Part shown: in pieces, positions 16,645 through 25,948 of the stretch | How the letters are laid out: every line of letters starts with the position of its first letter | How positions within the stretch are numbered: the first letter of the stretch is position 1 | Assembly (NCBI GenBank): GCA_017521125.1 | Contig: JAFXDV010000001.1 | Span: 62,001-126,000 of the forward strand | DNA: 64,000 nucleotides | Reading direction: 5' to 3' | Source: Clostridia bacterium | Lineage (GTDB): Bacteria; Bacillota; Clostridia; Oscillospirales; Acutalibacteraceae | Program-made: the position numbers and the translations under genes | Notes under the pieces: model-generated | Databases searched by the model: none | What the model was told of the DNA's origin: nothing | What the model saw: the letters and a program-made list of their open reading frames with translations, nothing else

Positions 16645-18333
16645 ATGAAATTTAACGAAATGGCTTACAGTCGCCCTAATATCGATACTCTCTCAAGTGA
16701 ACTTAATACAATAAAAGAGCAGCTTGAAAATGCTAAGGACCCGGACCAACAAATTAAAGCCTATGACAAGGCAGACAAGATAATCAGAGGCTATCAGACT
16801 ATGGGTTCTCTCGCCTATGTCCGCCATACTATAAACACAAAGGATGAGTTCTACGACAAAGAAAATGATTTTTTTGATGAAAACGGCCCTGTTGTTGAAG
16901 ACTTGCTCCACAAAATAAATACCGTTCTTTTAAAATCTCCTTTTATTGAAGAACTTAAAAAACGTTATGGCGAGTTGTTGTTCCTGAATACCGAAATTTC
17001 TCTTAGGTGTTTTTCATCGGAAATCGTAGACCTTGCCAAAGAAGAAAATAAATTACAGTCGGATTATCAAAAACTTTTTGCATCGGCTACTGTATTATGG
17101 GAGGGAAAAACCATTCCTCTTACTATGCTTGGAGTTCACAAGCAGTCGGCAGACCGAAAGGTTAGAAAAGAAGCTTTTTTAAAGGATGCAGAGTTTTTTG
17201 AAAGCCACAAAGAAGAATTTGACGAGATTTACGATAAGTTAGTAAAAAATCGTAACAAACAAGCAAGAATTTTAGGATATGACAACTTTATTCAAATGGG
17301 CTATGACCGTTTGGGCAGAAACTGTTATTCTCCTAAAGAGGTGGCCGCATTTAGAGAGCAGATAGTGGAACACATTGTCCCTGTTGTATCAAGTCTTCGA
17401 GAGTCGCAAAAAAGCCGTATCGGAGTAGAGAATTTACATCTTTACGATAATGATATTATTTTTAAAGAAGGCAACGTTAAACCCAAAGGTAGCGCTGACG
17501 ACATTTTAAAGGCAGGCTTTGAAATGTATAACCAAATGCACGAGAAAACTGCAGAATTTATTAAATTTATGTTTGATAATTCTCTTTTCGACGTGTTAAG
17601 CCGTGAGGGCAAGGCTCCGGGCGGATACTGCACCGAGTTTGCAGATTTTAAGGCTCCCTTTATTTTCTCTAATTTTAATGGCACCGCAGGAGACGTGGAT
17701 GTTCTGACTCACGAGGCAGGTCACGCCTTTGCATATTATACAGCCGCTAAAAAAGGCGTTATCTCTGCTTACACCTCCCCCACTATTGAGGCCTGTGAGG
17801 TTCATTCTATGAGTGTGGAGTTTTTAACCGCTCCGTATCATAATAAATTTTTCGGCGAGGATACTCCAAAATATGAATATTACCATCTTGCCGATGCCCT
17901 TAATTTCATTCCTTATGGTTGTATGGTGGATGAATTCCAACATCTGATGTATGAAAACGAAGACCTTACTCCTGATGAACGCAAAGAGCTTTGGCTTAGG
18001 TTAGAAAAAAAATACCGTCCACATCTTCATTTAGATGATTTACCCTTTTATAAGGATGGTGGCGGTTGGCAGCGACAACTCCACATTTACCTGTATCCCC
18101 TTTATTATATTGATTACTGTATGGCTCAGACGGTCGCTTTTCAGTTTTTCACTTTATCTTTAAAAGATTATAACGAGGCATTTGAAAAATACCTTGCCTT
18201 TGTGGATTTAGCAGGAACCAAAACCTTTGAAGAACTTGTACAATCGGTAGATCTAAAGCTCCCGTACGAAGAGGGTTGCCTGAAAGAAACCGCAATGCAG
18301 ATTTCAGATTGGCTACAAAATAATAGCATATAA
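16645..18333 (+). CDS. pepF: M3-family oligoendopeptidase
   Basis: A 562-residue zinc metallopeptidase of the thimet/PepF group that cuts short peptides in the cytoplasm. The zinc motif is VLTHEAGHAFAYY, with the third ligand Glu expected in SPTIEACEVHSMSVEFL, followed by the family region FIPYGCMVDEFQH and YLYPLYYIDYCMAQ. No signal peptide is present. GAGGTG precedes the ATG. It stands alone and ends in a bidirectional terminator shared with rfbC. The symbol pepF refers to the family; exact specificity is unknown. Confidence 0.92.
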   Translation: MKFNEMAYSRPNIDTLSSELNTIKEQLENAKDPDQQIKAYDKADKIIRGYQTMGSLAYVRHTINTKDEFYDKENDFFDENGPVVEDLLHKINTVLLKSPFIEELKKRYGELLFLNTEISLRCFSSEIVDLAKEENKLQSDYQKLFASATVLWEGKTIPLTMLGVHKQSADRKVRKEAFLKDAEFFESHKEEFDEIYDKLVKNRNKQARILGYDNFIQMGYDRLGRNCYSPKEVAAFREQIVEHIVPVVSSLRESQKSRIGVENLHLYDNDIIFKEGNVKPKGSADDILKAGFEMYNQMHEKTAEFIKFMFDNSLFDVLSREGKAPGGYCTEFADFKAPFIFSNFNGTAGDVDVLTHEAGHAFAYYTAAKKGVISAYTSPTIEACEVHSMSVEFLTAPYHNKFFGEDTPKYEYYHLADALNFIPYGCMVDEFQHLMYENEDLTPDERKELWLRLEKKYRPHLHLDDLPFYKDGGGWQRQLHIYLYPLYYIDYCMAQTVAFQFFTLSLKDYNEAFEKYLAFVDLAGTKTFEELVQSVDLKLPYEEGCLKETAMQISDWLQNNSI

Positions 18334-18335
18334 AG

Positions 18336-18366
18336 AAAAAGAGGTGCATAATGCACCTCTTTTTTT
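18336..18366. terminator. Bidirectional terminator between pepF and rfbC
   Basis: AAAAAGAGGTGCAT directly followed by ATGCACCTCTTTTT; both sides end in T-runs, serving both convergent genes. Confidence 0.88.
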
Positions 18367-18910
18367 ATAGTTCGGTTAGTTTTGGGTTGTGTTTATCCTT
18401 TTCAGAAAGAATAACCTCCATATCCTCTTGAATGGGCCACTGAATATTTATGGTTGGGTCATCCCAGGCAAGAGAAGCTTCATCGTTGGGATGATAGAAA
18501 TCATCTACCTTGTAAACAAATTCCGCTTCATCAGAAAGGACTAAAAAGCCGTGAGCAAAGCCTCTGGGAATGAAAAACTGTCTTTTATTCTCACTTGATA
18601 AGCGAACTCCTACGTATTTGCCGTAAGTCTTGCTACCCTCTCTTAAATCTACCGCAACGTCATAAACCTCTCCGCTTATCACTCTAACAAGTTTTGCCTG
18701 AGGAAACTCTTTTTGAGAATGAAGTCCTCTAAGCACTCCCTTTTTAGACTTAGATTGATTATCCTGAACAAAGGTACAATCTATTCCGCCTTTTAGGAAT
18801 TCCTCATACTGATATGTCTCCATAAAGTAACCACGTTCATCTCCAAAAACTGTTGGTTCTACAACTATAACACCATCTATTTCGGTTTTAATAAAGTTAA
18901 ACTTACCCAT
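18365..18910 (-). CDS. rfbC: dTDP-4-dehydrorhamnose 3,5-epimerase
   Basis: A 181-residue cupin-fold epimerase acting third in dTDP-L-rhamnose synthesis. Diagnostic stretches are FGDERGYFMETYQ, VQDNQSKSKKGVLRGLHSQ with the catalytic His, RVISGEVYDVAVDLR and FIPRGFAHGFLVLSD. Its start overlaps the rfbB stop by one base (TAATG), so the two are translationally coupled. It is last in the order glycosyltransferase-rfbD-rfbB-rfbC. Confidence 0.96.
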   Translation of the reverse strand: MGKFNFIKTEIDGVIVVEPTVFGDERGYFMETYQYEEFLKGGIDCTFVQDNQSKSKKGVLRGLHSQKEFPQAKLVRVISGEVYDVAVDLREGSKTYGKYVGVRLSSENKRQFFIPRGFAHGFLVLSDEAEFVYKVDDFYHPNDEASLAWDDPTINIQWPIQEDMEVILSEKDKHNPKLTEL

Positions 18911-19977
18911 TAGATTTCCTGCTTCCCGCTATACATTTTCTCATAATAATTCTGATAAGCACCGCTTGTCACGTTTTCAACCCAGTCCATATTATCAAGA
19001 TACCATTTTAGTGTTTTTCTTATTCCTACCTCAAAGGAGGTTTCAGGATACCAGCCTAATGCCTCCTTAATCTTCTGTGGGTCTATTCCGTATCTTCTGT
19101 CGTGTCCCTTTCGGTCGGTTACGTGCTTAATCAGATGCTCAGAAACGGTAGAGTCTACGTTTTCCTTAATATACTGAATAATGGTTTTCACAATAAAGAT
19201 ATTGGTTCTTTCGTTATGGCCGCCCACATTATAAACCTCGCCTAAAACTCCGTCACGGATAACCATATCAATCGCTTTGCAGTGGTCCTCAACGTAAAGC
19301 CAGTCTCTTATTTGCATACCATCACCGTAAACAGGCAAATCTTTATGCTTAAGCGTATTATTCATAATAAGAGGAATTAACTTTTCAGGGAACTGATAAG
19401 GCCCGTAGTTATTGGAGCAACGTGTAATGTTTACAGGGAACTTATAGGTGTCTGAAAAAGCCTGTACAAAAAGGTCAGCACTTGCCTTGCTCGAAGAATA
19501 TGGGGAGTGTGGGTCAAGGGGGGTCATTTCCATAAAGTAACCCTCGGCTCCAAGTGTTCCGTAAACCTCGTCGGTGGAAACCTGAAGATATTTAACGCCC
19601 TTCTTATAGGTGTCATCCCCTACAGTCCAAGCCTCTTTTGCGCACTGGAGCATATTTACAGTTCCCATTACGTTAGTCTGGACGAAAATTTCCGGGTTTG
19701 ATATGCTTCTGTCAACGTGGCTTTCTGCTGCAAAATTTACAACGTAATCTATCTCGTTTTCCTTAAAGAGTTTTGAGATAGCTTCTTTATCGCAAATATC
19801 TGCCTGAACAAAGACGTAATTCGGGTTGTTGGCTATGGTTTTTAAGTTTTCAAGATTTCCTGCGTAGGTTAATTTATCAACGTTTATAATTTTGACGTCG
19901 TTGTACTTTGAAAGCATATAAATCACAAAATTGGAACCGATAAAACCTGCTCCACCTGTCACCAGATAGGTTTTCAT
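18910..19977 (-). CDS. rfbB: dTDP-glucose 4,6-dehydratase
   Basis: A 355-residue short-chain dehydrogenase/reductase that makes dTDP-4-keto-6-deoxyglucose. The NAD site is TGGAGFIGSNFV, substrate contacts are in AAESHVDRSI, the catalytic Thr/Asp/Glu lie in VSTDEVYG, and the Tyr-Lys pair is in YSSSKASADL. SNNYGPYQFPEKLIPL and DGMQIRDWLYVEDH complete the family pattern. It begins three bases after rfbD and overlaps rfbC by one base. Confidence 0.97.
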   Translation of the reverse strand: MKTYLVTGGAGFIGSNFVIYMLSKYNDVKIINVDKLTYAGNLENLKTIANNPNYVFVQADICDKEAISKLFKENEIDYVVNFAAESHVDRSISNPEIFVQTNVMGTVNMLQCAKEAWTVGDDTYKKGVKYLQVSTDEVYGTLGAEGYFMEMTPLDPHSPYSSSKASADLFVQAFSDTYKFPVNITRCSNNYGPYQFPEKLIPLIMNNTLKHKDLPVYGDGMQIRDWLYVEDHCKAIDMVIRDGVLGEVYNVGGHNERTNIFIVKTIIQYIKENVDSTVSEHLIKHVTDRKGHDRRYGIDPQKIKEALGWYPETSFEVGIRKTLKWYLDNMDWVENVTSGAYQNYYEKMYSGKQEI

Positions 19978-19980
19978 ACA

Positions 19981-20862
19981 CTAATCCTCCACCTTACTAA
20001 TATATTCTTTTAAGGCCTCTTCCCAATTTCGCATCTCGTTGCCTACTGTGCATTTAAGCGCCAAATTGTTGAGTGAGGAAAAAGCAGGTCTTTTCGTTGG
20101 ACTTGGGAATTCCTCGCTTGTGCAAGGGTTTACTCTACAAGGTAGATTTGAATACTCCATAATCTTTTTCGCAAAAACATACCAAGTACATTCGCCCTCT
20201 CCTGTACAATGGTATATGCCGTATTCTTCGGTTACACCAAGCTTTAAAAGGTGGTGGGCTAGGTCGTTTGCATTTGTGGGGTTGCCTCTCTGATCGTTTA
20301 CTACCTTGATTTCATCCTTGGTTCTTCCTAAATTTCTCATGGTCTTAACAAAGTTTTTGCCTACGTATCCGTAAAGCCAGGAGGTTCGTACCACGAAGGT
20401 TTTTTTGCAAAACTGCAAAGCATATTCCTCGCCTAACCTTTTGGACTTTCCGTAAATGCTTTGGGGGTTCGTTGTGTCCCACTCGGCGTAAGGTTTTGTT
20501 CCATCTCCTGCAAAAACGTAATCGGTGGAGATATGAACAAATTTTGCGCCAACTCTTTCTGCCGCCACACTTAAATTTCTAACACCCATAGCATTGATTT
20601 TAAAGGCCGTTTCGTATTGGGTTTCGCAACCGTCAACATTAGTCATTGCGGCACAGTTGAAGATTATATCAGGCTTGTTTTCTTTTACGAACTCCAAGAC
20701 CTCTGCGGTGTTTGTTATGTCAAGCTCATCAACATCTGTTGCAATTATCACGCAATCTTTATATTCGTAAGGAATCTTGCCAATTTCGCTTTTTCCCTTA
20801 GATATAATGGAACAAAGCTCGTTTCCAAGCTGTCCCTTTGCGCCTGTAATCAATATTTTCAT
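19981..20862 (-). CDS. rfbD: dTDP-4-dehydrorhamnose reductase
   Basis: A 293-residue reductase completing dTDP-L-rhamnose. It has the N-terminal TGAKGQLGNEL nucleotide site, HISTDYVFAGDG, YGKSKRLGEEY with the catalytic Tyr/Lys, and VNDQRGNPTNANDLA. The longest frame starts at 20880, but that ATG is inside the Shine-Dalgarno (GGAGG); the ATG at 20862 overlaps the glycosyltransferase stop as TGATG and is preferred. The nucleotidyltransferase rfbA that should begin the pathway is not in this cluster and must lie elsewhere. Confidence 0.95.
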   Translation of the reverse strand: MKILITGAKGQLGNELCSIISKGKSEIGKIPYEYKDCVIIATDVDELDITNTAEVLEFVKENKPDIIFNCAAMTNVDGCETQYETAFKINAMGVRNLSVAAERVGAKFVHISTDYVFAGDGTKPYAEWDTTNPQSIYGKSKRLGEEYALQFCKKTFVVRTSWLYGYVGKNFVKTMRNLGRTKDEIKVVNDQRGNPTNANDLAHHLLKLGVTEEYGIYHCTGEGECTWYVFAKKIMEYSNLPCRVNPCTSEEFPSPTKRPAFSSLNNLALKCTVGNEMRNWEEALKEYISKVED

Positions 20863-21611
20863 CAGTCTTTTTTCCTCCATTTTAGAAAATATTTAAAAAC
20901 TGAAGTTATATGCATAAAAAATGGTTTGAGGCTTTTGGCACTTGCTCTTTCCCACGCATGAGTAACTTTTACACTTGGGCAAAATACCACTCTTCCGTAT
21001 TTTTTTGCCCTACGGGATAGGTCGGCATCCTCTAAATACATGAAAAATCTTTTGTCAAAGCCGCCGATTTTTTTAAAAATCTCACTTCTTATTACAAAGA
21101 AACAACCTGTGCAAAAATCAATGTCGGTTAAGGTCTCGAAGGTTTCATTAGACCGAGTATATTCTGCCCTGATTTTCTTTGAAAGACGTCCTAAAAACAT
21201 ATATTTTATTTTTGGTTCTCTTTTAGGAAGGTGTTGTTCGCTACCGTCAGAATTTAATATTTTGGGAGTGAGCATTACTATATCAGGATTTTCCTCCATA
21301 ACGGCGATTAGTTCTTTTAGTACGTCCTCGCTTATTTCAATATCAGGGTTTATAATTGCGTGGTATTTACCGAGGGGAAGTTCTAACGCTTTATTGTGCC
21401 CTCCGCCGAAGCCTAAATTTTTGTTGTTTTCTATAAGGGTTGCACCCTCAATTTCTTTTAATTGTTTTTTATCATCAGAATTATTATCAATGATATAAAG
21501 CCTGAAATTCTCTATTTTAGTATGCCCCAAAATACTCTTGGCAGCCGCAAAAGTTTTCATACTGCAATTATATGAAACTATGGCGGCAGAAAGTAGAAAA
21601 TCTTTTCCCAT
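20862..21611 (-). CDS. GT2-family glycosyltransferase, probably a rhamnosyltransferase
   Basis: A 249-residue GT-A fold enzyme. It begins LLSAAIVSYNCSM, has NLGFGGGHNKALE and an aspartate-containing IINPDIEIS metal-site region, then FCTGCFFVIRSEIFKKIGGFDKRFFMYLEDADLSRRA, typical of the WbbL/rhamnosyltransferase group of family 2. The acceptor is unknown; the dTDP-rhamnose genes directly downstream suggest it adds rhamnose to a cell-surface glycan. The start at 21611, preceded by GGAAGGAGGG, is preferred over an upstream frame extending to 21692. It overlaps rfbD by one base. Confidence 0.85.
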   Translation of the reverse strand: MGKDFLLSAAIVSYNCSMKTFAAAKSILGHTKIENFRLYIIDNNSDDKKQLKEIEGATLIENNKNLGFGGGHNKALELPLGKYHAIINPDIEISEDVLKELIAVMEENPDIVMLTPKILNSDGSEQHLPKREPKIKYMFLGRLSKKIRAEYTRSNETFETLTDIDFCTGCFFVIRSEIFKKIGGFDKRFFMYLEDADLSRRAKKYGRVVFCPSVKVTHAWERASAKSLKPFFMHITSVFKYFLKWRKKD

Positions 21612-21705
21612 TAAAAGCCCTCCTTCCAACATATTTAAATGTATTACTTGTAATTTCCTTTTATAATTCAGTTGCGCTTTTGGTATGACCATGTGACAAT
21701 AAAGA

Positions 21706-21734
21706 TTGAAAAATCTCTTAATATGTGGTAAAAT
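21706..21734 (+). promoter_or_regulatory. Promoter of the lepA operon
   Basis: TTGAAA (21706-21711), 17-base spacer, TAAAAT (21729-21734), about 30 bases before lepA. Confidence 0.75.
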
Positions 21735-21766
21735 ATTTTAAATATTAAAGAAACGGAGCAAATCAG

Positions 21767-23572
21767 TTGTCATACCCACTTGATAAAATCAGAAATTTTT
21801 GTATAGTAGCCCACATAGACCATGGTAAATCCACTCTGGCAGACCGTCTTTTAGAGCATACAAAGTCGGTGTCTTTGCGTGATATGGAGGATCAGCTCCT
21901 TGACAGTATGGATTTGGAAAGGGAGCGTGGCATTACCATAAAGGCTCACGCCGTAACCCTTTATTACACCGACAAAAATGGGGAAGAATATGAGCTTAAT
22001 TTAATTGATACCCCAGGCCACGTTGACTTTAACTACGAGGTTTCTCGCAGTCTTGCTGCTTGTGAGGGTGCGGTTTTGGTGGTTGATGCTTCTCAGGGTA
22101 TTGAGGCGCAAACTCTTGCAAATACCTATCTTGCCGTTGACCACGGCCTCGAAATTTTACCTGTTGTTAATAAAATTGATTTGCCAAGCGCTGACCCTGA
22201 TAGAATTATAGGAGAAATTGAGGATGTAATCGGTATTCCTGCCGAGCATGCTCCAAAAATCTCTGCCAAGACCGGTGTTAACATTGAGGAGGTTTTAGAA
22301 AAGATTGTTTCTGAAATTCCTGCTCCTCAGGGTGACCGTGAAGCTCCCCTTTCTGCATTGATTTTTGACTCTTATTATGATGCTTATAAAGGAGTTATTG
22401 TTTATTTTAGAGTTGTTAGTGGCAAAATTAAAGCAGGGGACGTTATTAAGATGATGGCCACCGGTGCCTCCTTTGACGTTGTAGAGGTTGGCAGAAAGAG
22501 AGCCACCTCCTTAGAGCCTTGCGAATGTCTTGAAGCAGGAGAGGTTGGTTATCTTGCCGCTTCTATTAAAACCGTAGGCGATGCTCGTGTTGGCGACACC
22601 ATAACCCATAGTGATGCACCTTGCAAAGAGGCTCTTGCAGGCTACAGAAAGGTTAACCCCGTTGTTTTCTGCGGTGTTTATCCTGCAGACGGCGCCAGAT
22701 ACTCCGACCTTAGAGAAGCTTTGGAAAAGCTTCAGCTGAATGATGCTTCCCTACTTTTTGAGCCTGAAACCTCCACCGCTTTGGGCTTTGGTTTTAGATG
22801 CGGTTTTTTAGGTCTTCTTCATATGGAGATTATTGAAGAAAGGTTGGAAAGAGAATATAACCTTGACCTTGTTACCACCGCACCAAGCGTTATTTATAAA
22901 TTCGATTTATCAGACGGCACTACCGTTTCGGTTGACAACCCAACTAATTATCCTGACCCTGCTACTATTGTTAATGCTTATGAGCCTGTAGCAGACGTTC
23001 ATATATACTCTCCAAGCGAATACGTTGGTGCTATTATGGAGCTTTGTCAACAACGCAGAGGCGAGTATACCGATATGAAATATATGGGTGACCGAGTTGA
23101 CATCCACTATATTATGCCTATGGGCGAGATAGTTTATGACTTTTTTGATGCGCTAAAATCAAGAACTAAAGGTTACGCTAGTTATGACTATGAGCCTAAA
23201 GACTACAATAAATCTAAACTTGTAAAGCTTGACGTTCTTCTTGCAGGCGACGTGGTTGATGCCCTTTCCTTTATTGTCCATACCGACAATGCTTATTCGA
23301 GGGCAAGAAGAATTGCTGAAAAATTAAAGGAATTTATTCCTCGCCAACTTTTCGAAGTGCCAATTCAGGTGGCAATTGGCGGAAAAATTATTGCACGTGA
23401 AACCGTTAAGGCTCTGCGCAAGGATGTTCTTGCAAAGTGCTACGGCGGAGATATTACAAGAAAGAAAAAACTGCTTGAAAAGCAGAAGGAAGGTAAAAAA
23501 CGCATGCGTCAACTTGGCTCTGTGGAGGTTCCGCAAGAGGCATTTATGGCGGTGCTTAAATTGGACGAATAG
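21767..23572 (+). CDS. lepA: Elongation factor 4 (LepA)
   Basis: A 601-residue ribosome-bound translational GTPase that acts on stalled or mis-translocated ribosomes. G1 [11 protein letters not shown]2 [12 protein letters not shown]3 DTPGHVDF with the catalytic His, and G4 [10 protein letters not shown] are intact. The LepA-specific C-terminal domain ends [21 protein letters not shown]. Translation appears to start at a TTG (21767), with GGAG ten bases upstream. The flippase gene starts three bases after its stop, suggesting coupling. Confidence 0.97.
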   Translation: MSYPLDKIRNFCIVAHIDHGKSTLADRLLEHTKSVSLRDMEDQLLDSMDLERERGITIKAHAVTLYYTDKNGEEYELNLIDTPGHVDFNYEVSRSLAACEGAVLVVDASQGIEAQTLANTYLAVDHGLEILPVVNKIDLPSADPDRIIGEIEDVIGIPAEHAPKISAKTGVNIEEVLEKIVSEIPAPQGDREAPLSALIFDSYYDAYKGVIVYFRVVSGKIKAGDVIKMMATGASFDVVEVGRKRATSLEPCECLEAGEVGYLAASIKTVGDARVGDTITHSDAPCKEALAGYRKVNPVVFCGVYPADGARYSDLREALEKLQLNDASLLFEPETSTALGFGFRCGFLGLLHMEIIEERLEREYNLDLVTTAPSVIYKFDLSDGTTVSVDNPTNYPDPATIVNAYEPVADVHIYSPSEYVGAIMELCQQRRGEYTDMKYMGDRVDIHYIMPMGEIVYDFFDALKSRTKGYASYDYEPKDYNKSKLVKLDVLLAGDVVDALSFIVHTDNAYSRARRIAEKLKEFIPRQLFEVPIQVAIGGKIIARETVKALRKDVLAKCYGGDITRKKKLLEKQKEGKKRMRQLGSVEVPQEAFMAVLKLDE

Positions 23573-23575
23573 CTT

Positions 23576-25195
23576 ATGGGTAAATCAAAACTTAAAAGCG
23601 AAAACAACACCTCTTTTCTCAAAAATATCCTTATGCTTATGTTCTCCCAAGTAGTCGTTAAGGTTTTGGGACTTGTATATAAGGTTATTATTGTTGATGT
23701 TGAGGGTTTTGGAAATACGGGTAACGGATATTATGCCACCGGCTACCAGATTTATATGGTGCTTTTGGCAATATCCTCTATTGGCATACCTAACGTTATT
23801 TCAAAGCTTGTTTCCGAGCGTACCGTAAAGGGAGATTTTATAGGTGCTCACAGAATATTTAAAGCCTCCCTTTGTCTCTTTACAGGCTTTGGTTTTTTCC
23901 TGTTTTTGCTTTTATTCTTTGGTGCGGACCTTATTGCAAACAATCTGCTACACGCTTCAGGAGTAAAATATACCCTTATGGTTTTAGCTCCTGCCCTCTG
24001 CTTTGTTCCTGCCTCGGCGGTAATGCGTGGATATTTTGCAGGGCTCGGCAGTATGAAGGCTTCGAGTAATTCGCAGATTGTAGAACAATTTTTCAACTGT
24101 GTACTATCTATCGGCTTTGTTTACGCCTGCGTTGGCAAGGACACTGCAATTATGGCGGCAGCAGGCAACCTTTCTACTACCTGTGCCTGTATTATTGCCT
24201 GTTCCTATCTTGTCCTTTTCTACAGAAAAAGACGAGGCGAAATAAAAAACGAATGTGCATCTCAGGAAATCGCAACCGAAAAAAGCACACGAAAACAACT
24301 GATTTTAATAATTCTTTCGGTTTCTATTCCTATAACGCTAAGTTCCCTTGTTTCTACCGCAAACTCGGCTATTGATACAGTAACTGTAAGCCGTTGCGTT
24401 CAAAATGCTTTTTCCGCTATAATTTCAGATGCCTCGGCCTTGGAAGAAAAGGCTATGGAACTTTACGGAATTTTGCAAAAGGCAGAAATTGTAACTCATC
24501 TGCCTCTTGCGGTTAGCGCCACTTTGTGTACCGCTATTGTTCCTGCTGTTTCTTCGGCTTTAGCTAAAAATAACAAGGGAGAGGCAAATTCTAAAATCGC
24601 ATCCTGCGTATTTATTAGTTCCCTCCTTATTTTCCCTTGTATGAGTGGCTTCATAGTTCTCGCAAGTCCTATTTTGCATCTTTTATACCCAAGCGTTCCA
24701 GAGGGAAGCCTTATTCTACAACTCCTTTGTATAATTCTTCCTTTCTCTTCTCTTACCTACGTTTTAAACGGAATTTTATACGGAATCGGCAAACAGCACG
24801 TTCCTGCTATCGCTCTCACCATCGGCTCGGTTATAAAATTGGGGCTTAACGTTTGGCTTATGAGCATACCGCAAATCAACATTTACGGCGCAGTTATCAG
24901 TACCATTATCTATCAGACTTTGGTATTCATCATTGAAACGATTGTTGTTTATAAATCAATAGAGGTGCGCCTTGACTATATTAAATGCTTTGCAAAACCC
25001 GCTTTTGCATCTGCGGTTATGGGTGGAATTGTTTTGGGGGCATACAAGCTTATAACACTTATCTGCCCTAACACTCTTGCCACACTTTGTTCTATTGCTA
25101 TAGGCGCAGTTATTTATGTTGTTATTCTTATGGTGTTAAAAACCTTTACCAAAGAGGATATTAAAACCATACCTATTCTTAAGAAATTTATGTAA
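23576..25195 (+). CDS. Polysaccharide/lipid II flippase-like protein (SpoVB/YtgP/MurJ type)
   Basis: A 539-residue polytopic membrane protein with about 14 hydrophobic segments, of the MVF/PST branch of the MOP superfamily. Family features are the N-terminal FLKNILMLMFSQVVVKVLGLVYK, YATGYQIYMVLLAISSIGIPNVISKLVSE, and RGYFAGLGSMKASSNSQIVEQ. SpoVB is needed for spore cortex synthesis and relatives flip lipid II or teichoic precursors across the membrane. The sequence does not tell which. No strong Shine-Dalgarno is seen; translation may depend on lepA. Confidence 0.85.
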   Translation: MGKSKLKSENNTSFLKNILMLMFSQVVVKVLGLVYKVIIVDVEGFGNTGNGYYATGYQIYMVLLAISSIGIPNVISKLVSERTVKGDFIGAHRIFKASLCLFTGFGFFLFLLLFFGADLIANNLLHASGVKYTLMVLAPALCFVPASAVMRGYFAGLGSMKASSNSQIVEQFFNCVLSIGFVYACVGKDTAIMAAAGNLSTTCACIIACSYLVLFYRKRRGEIKNECASQEIATEKSTRKQLILIILSVSIPITLSSLVSTANSAIDTVTVSRCVQNAFSAIISDASALEEKAMELYGILQKAEIVTHLPLAVSATLCTAIVPAVSSALAKNNKGEANSKIASCVFISSLLIFPCMSGFIVLASPILHLLYPSVPEGSLILQLLCIILPFSSLTYVLNGILYGIGKQHVPAIALTIGSVIKLGLNVWLMSIPQINIYGAVISTIIYQTLVFIIETIVVYKSIEVRLDYIKCFAKPAFASAVMGGIVLGAYKLITLICPNTLATLCSIAIGAVIYVVILMVLKTFTKEDIKTIPILKKFM

Positions 25196-25209
25196 AAGGA
25201 GCTATCAAT

Positions 25210-25905
25210 TTGGCAGGCAACCTCCACGAAGGACATAGAGACAGACTTAGAGATGAATTTTTGAATTTAAAAGAAAATCAGACTATGCACGACCATAAGT
25301 TACTTGAATTGCTGCTTTTTTATGCAATCCCTCGAAAAGATACTAACCCCATTGCTCATGAACTTATAAACACCTTTGGCTCTTTTTCTGCCGTTTTTGA
25401 TGCCGACGTTGAAGCTTTGGCAGAGATAAAAGATATGACAAAAAATGCGGCAGTTTTAATCAAGACCATCGTCCCTATTATAAGAAAATATGTTGACAGC
25501 AAAGGAGATGCACCCACTTGCATTAAGTCCTTTGAGGATCTTGGAAATTTCTTTATGGCAAAATATTTAGGTGTAAAATCTGAAACGGTTTCTATGCTTT
25601 GTCTTAATGGCAAGGGAGAAATTCTTTCTTTTGAAATTATTTCGGATGGAGATTTAGATTCGGCAGGACTTAGTATAAGAACTGTACTAGAAAAGGTTAT
25701 TAAAACCTCGGCTACGGCTGTTGTTCTTGCCCACAACCATCCAAGCGGTATTGCTCTTCCATCTGCTCAGGATGTTGCAGTTACCAAAATGGTGGCCGAT
25801 GCGCTAAATACTATTTCTGTTAATCTTGTAGACCACATCATTATTGCTAATAACGACTACGTGTCTATGGCGCAGTCCTCTAAATATGAACATATATTTA
25901 AATAA
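25210..25905 (+). CDS. radC: RadC-like JAB-domain protein
   Basis: A 231-residue protein of the RadC/UPF0758 family. An N-terminal helix-hairpin-helix-like part (LLELLLFYAIPRKDTNPIAHELINTFGS) precedes a JAMM metalloprotease-like domain whose zinc motif AHNHPSGIALPSAQD is complete. The name comes from an old link to DNA repair that has not held up; its reaction is unknown, though the motif predicts a zinc-dependent peptidase or nuclease-associated role. A TTG start with AAGGAG upstream follows the flippase by 14 bases. A strong terminator closes the lepA transcript after it. Confidence 0.9.
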   Translation: MAGNLHEGHRDRLRDEFLNLKENQTMHDHKLLELLLFYAIPRKDTNPIAHELINTFGSFSAVFDADVEALAEIKDMTKNAAVLIKTIVPIIRKYVDSKGDAPTCIKSFEDLGNFFMAKYLGVKSETVSMLCLNGKGEILSFEIISDGDLDSAGLSIRTVLEKVIKTSATAVVLAHNHPSGIALPSAQDVAVTKMVADALNTISVNLVDHIIIANNDYVSMAQSSKYEHIFK

Positions 25906-25948
25906 AAAAAGAAACCTACTGATATGTAATCAGTAGGTTTCTTTTTTT
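25904..25948. terminator. Bidirectional terminator between radC and the SpoIID-domain gene
   Basis: AAAGAAACCTACTGAT, short loop, ATCAGTAGGTTTCTTT with T-runs on either strand. Confidence 0.88.

Noticed and set aside
20617-20961. 114-codon plus-strand reading frame across the rfbD/glycosyltransferase junction
   Set aside because: It runs antisense to two well-supported genes and lacks a Shine-Dalgarno.
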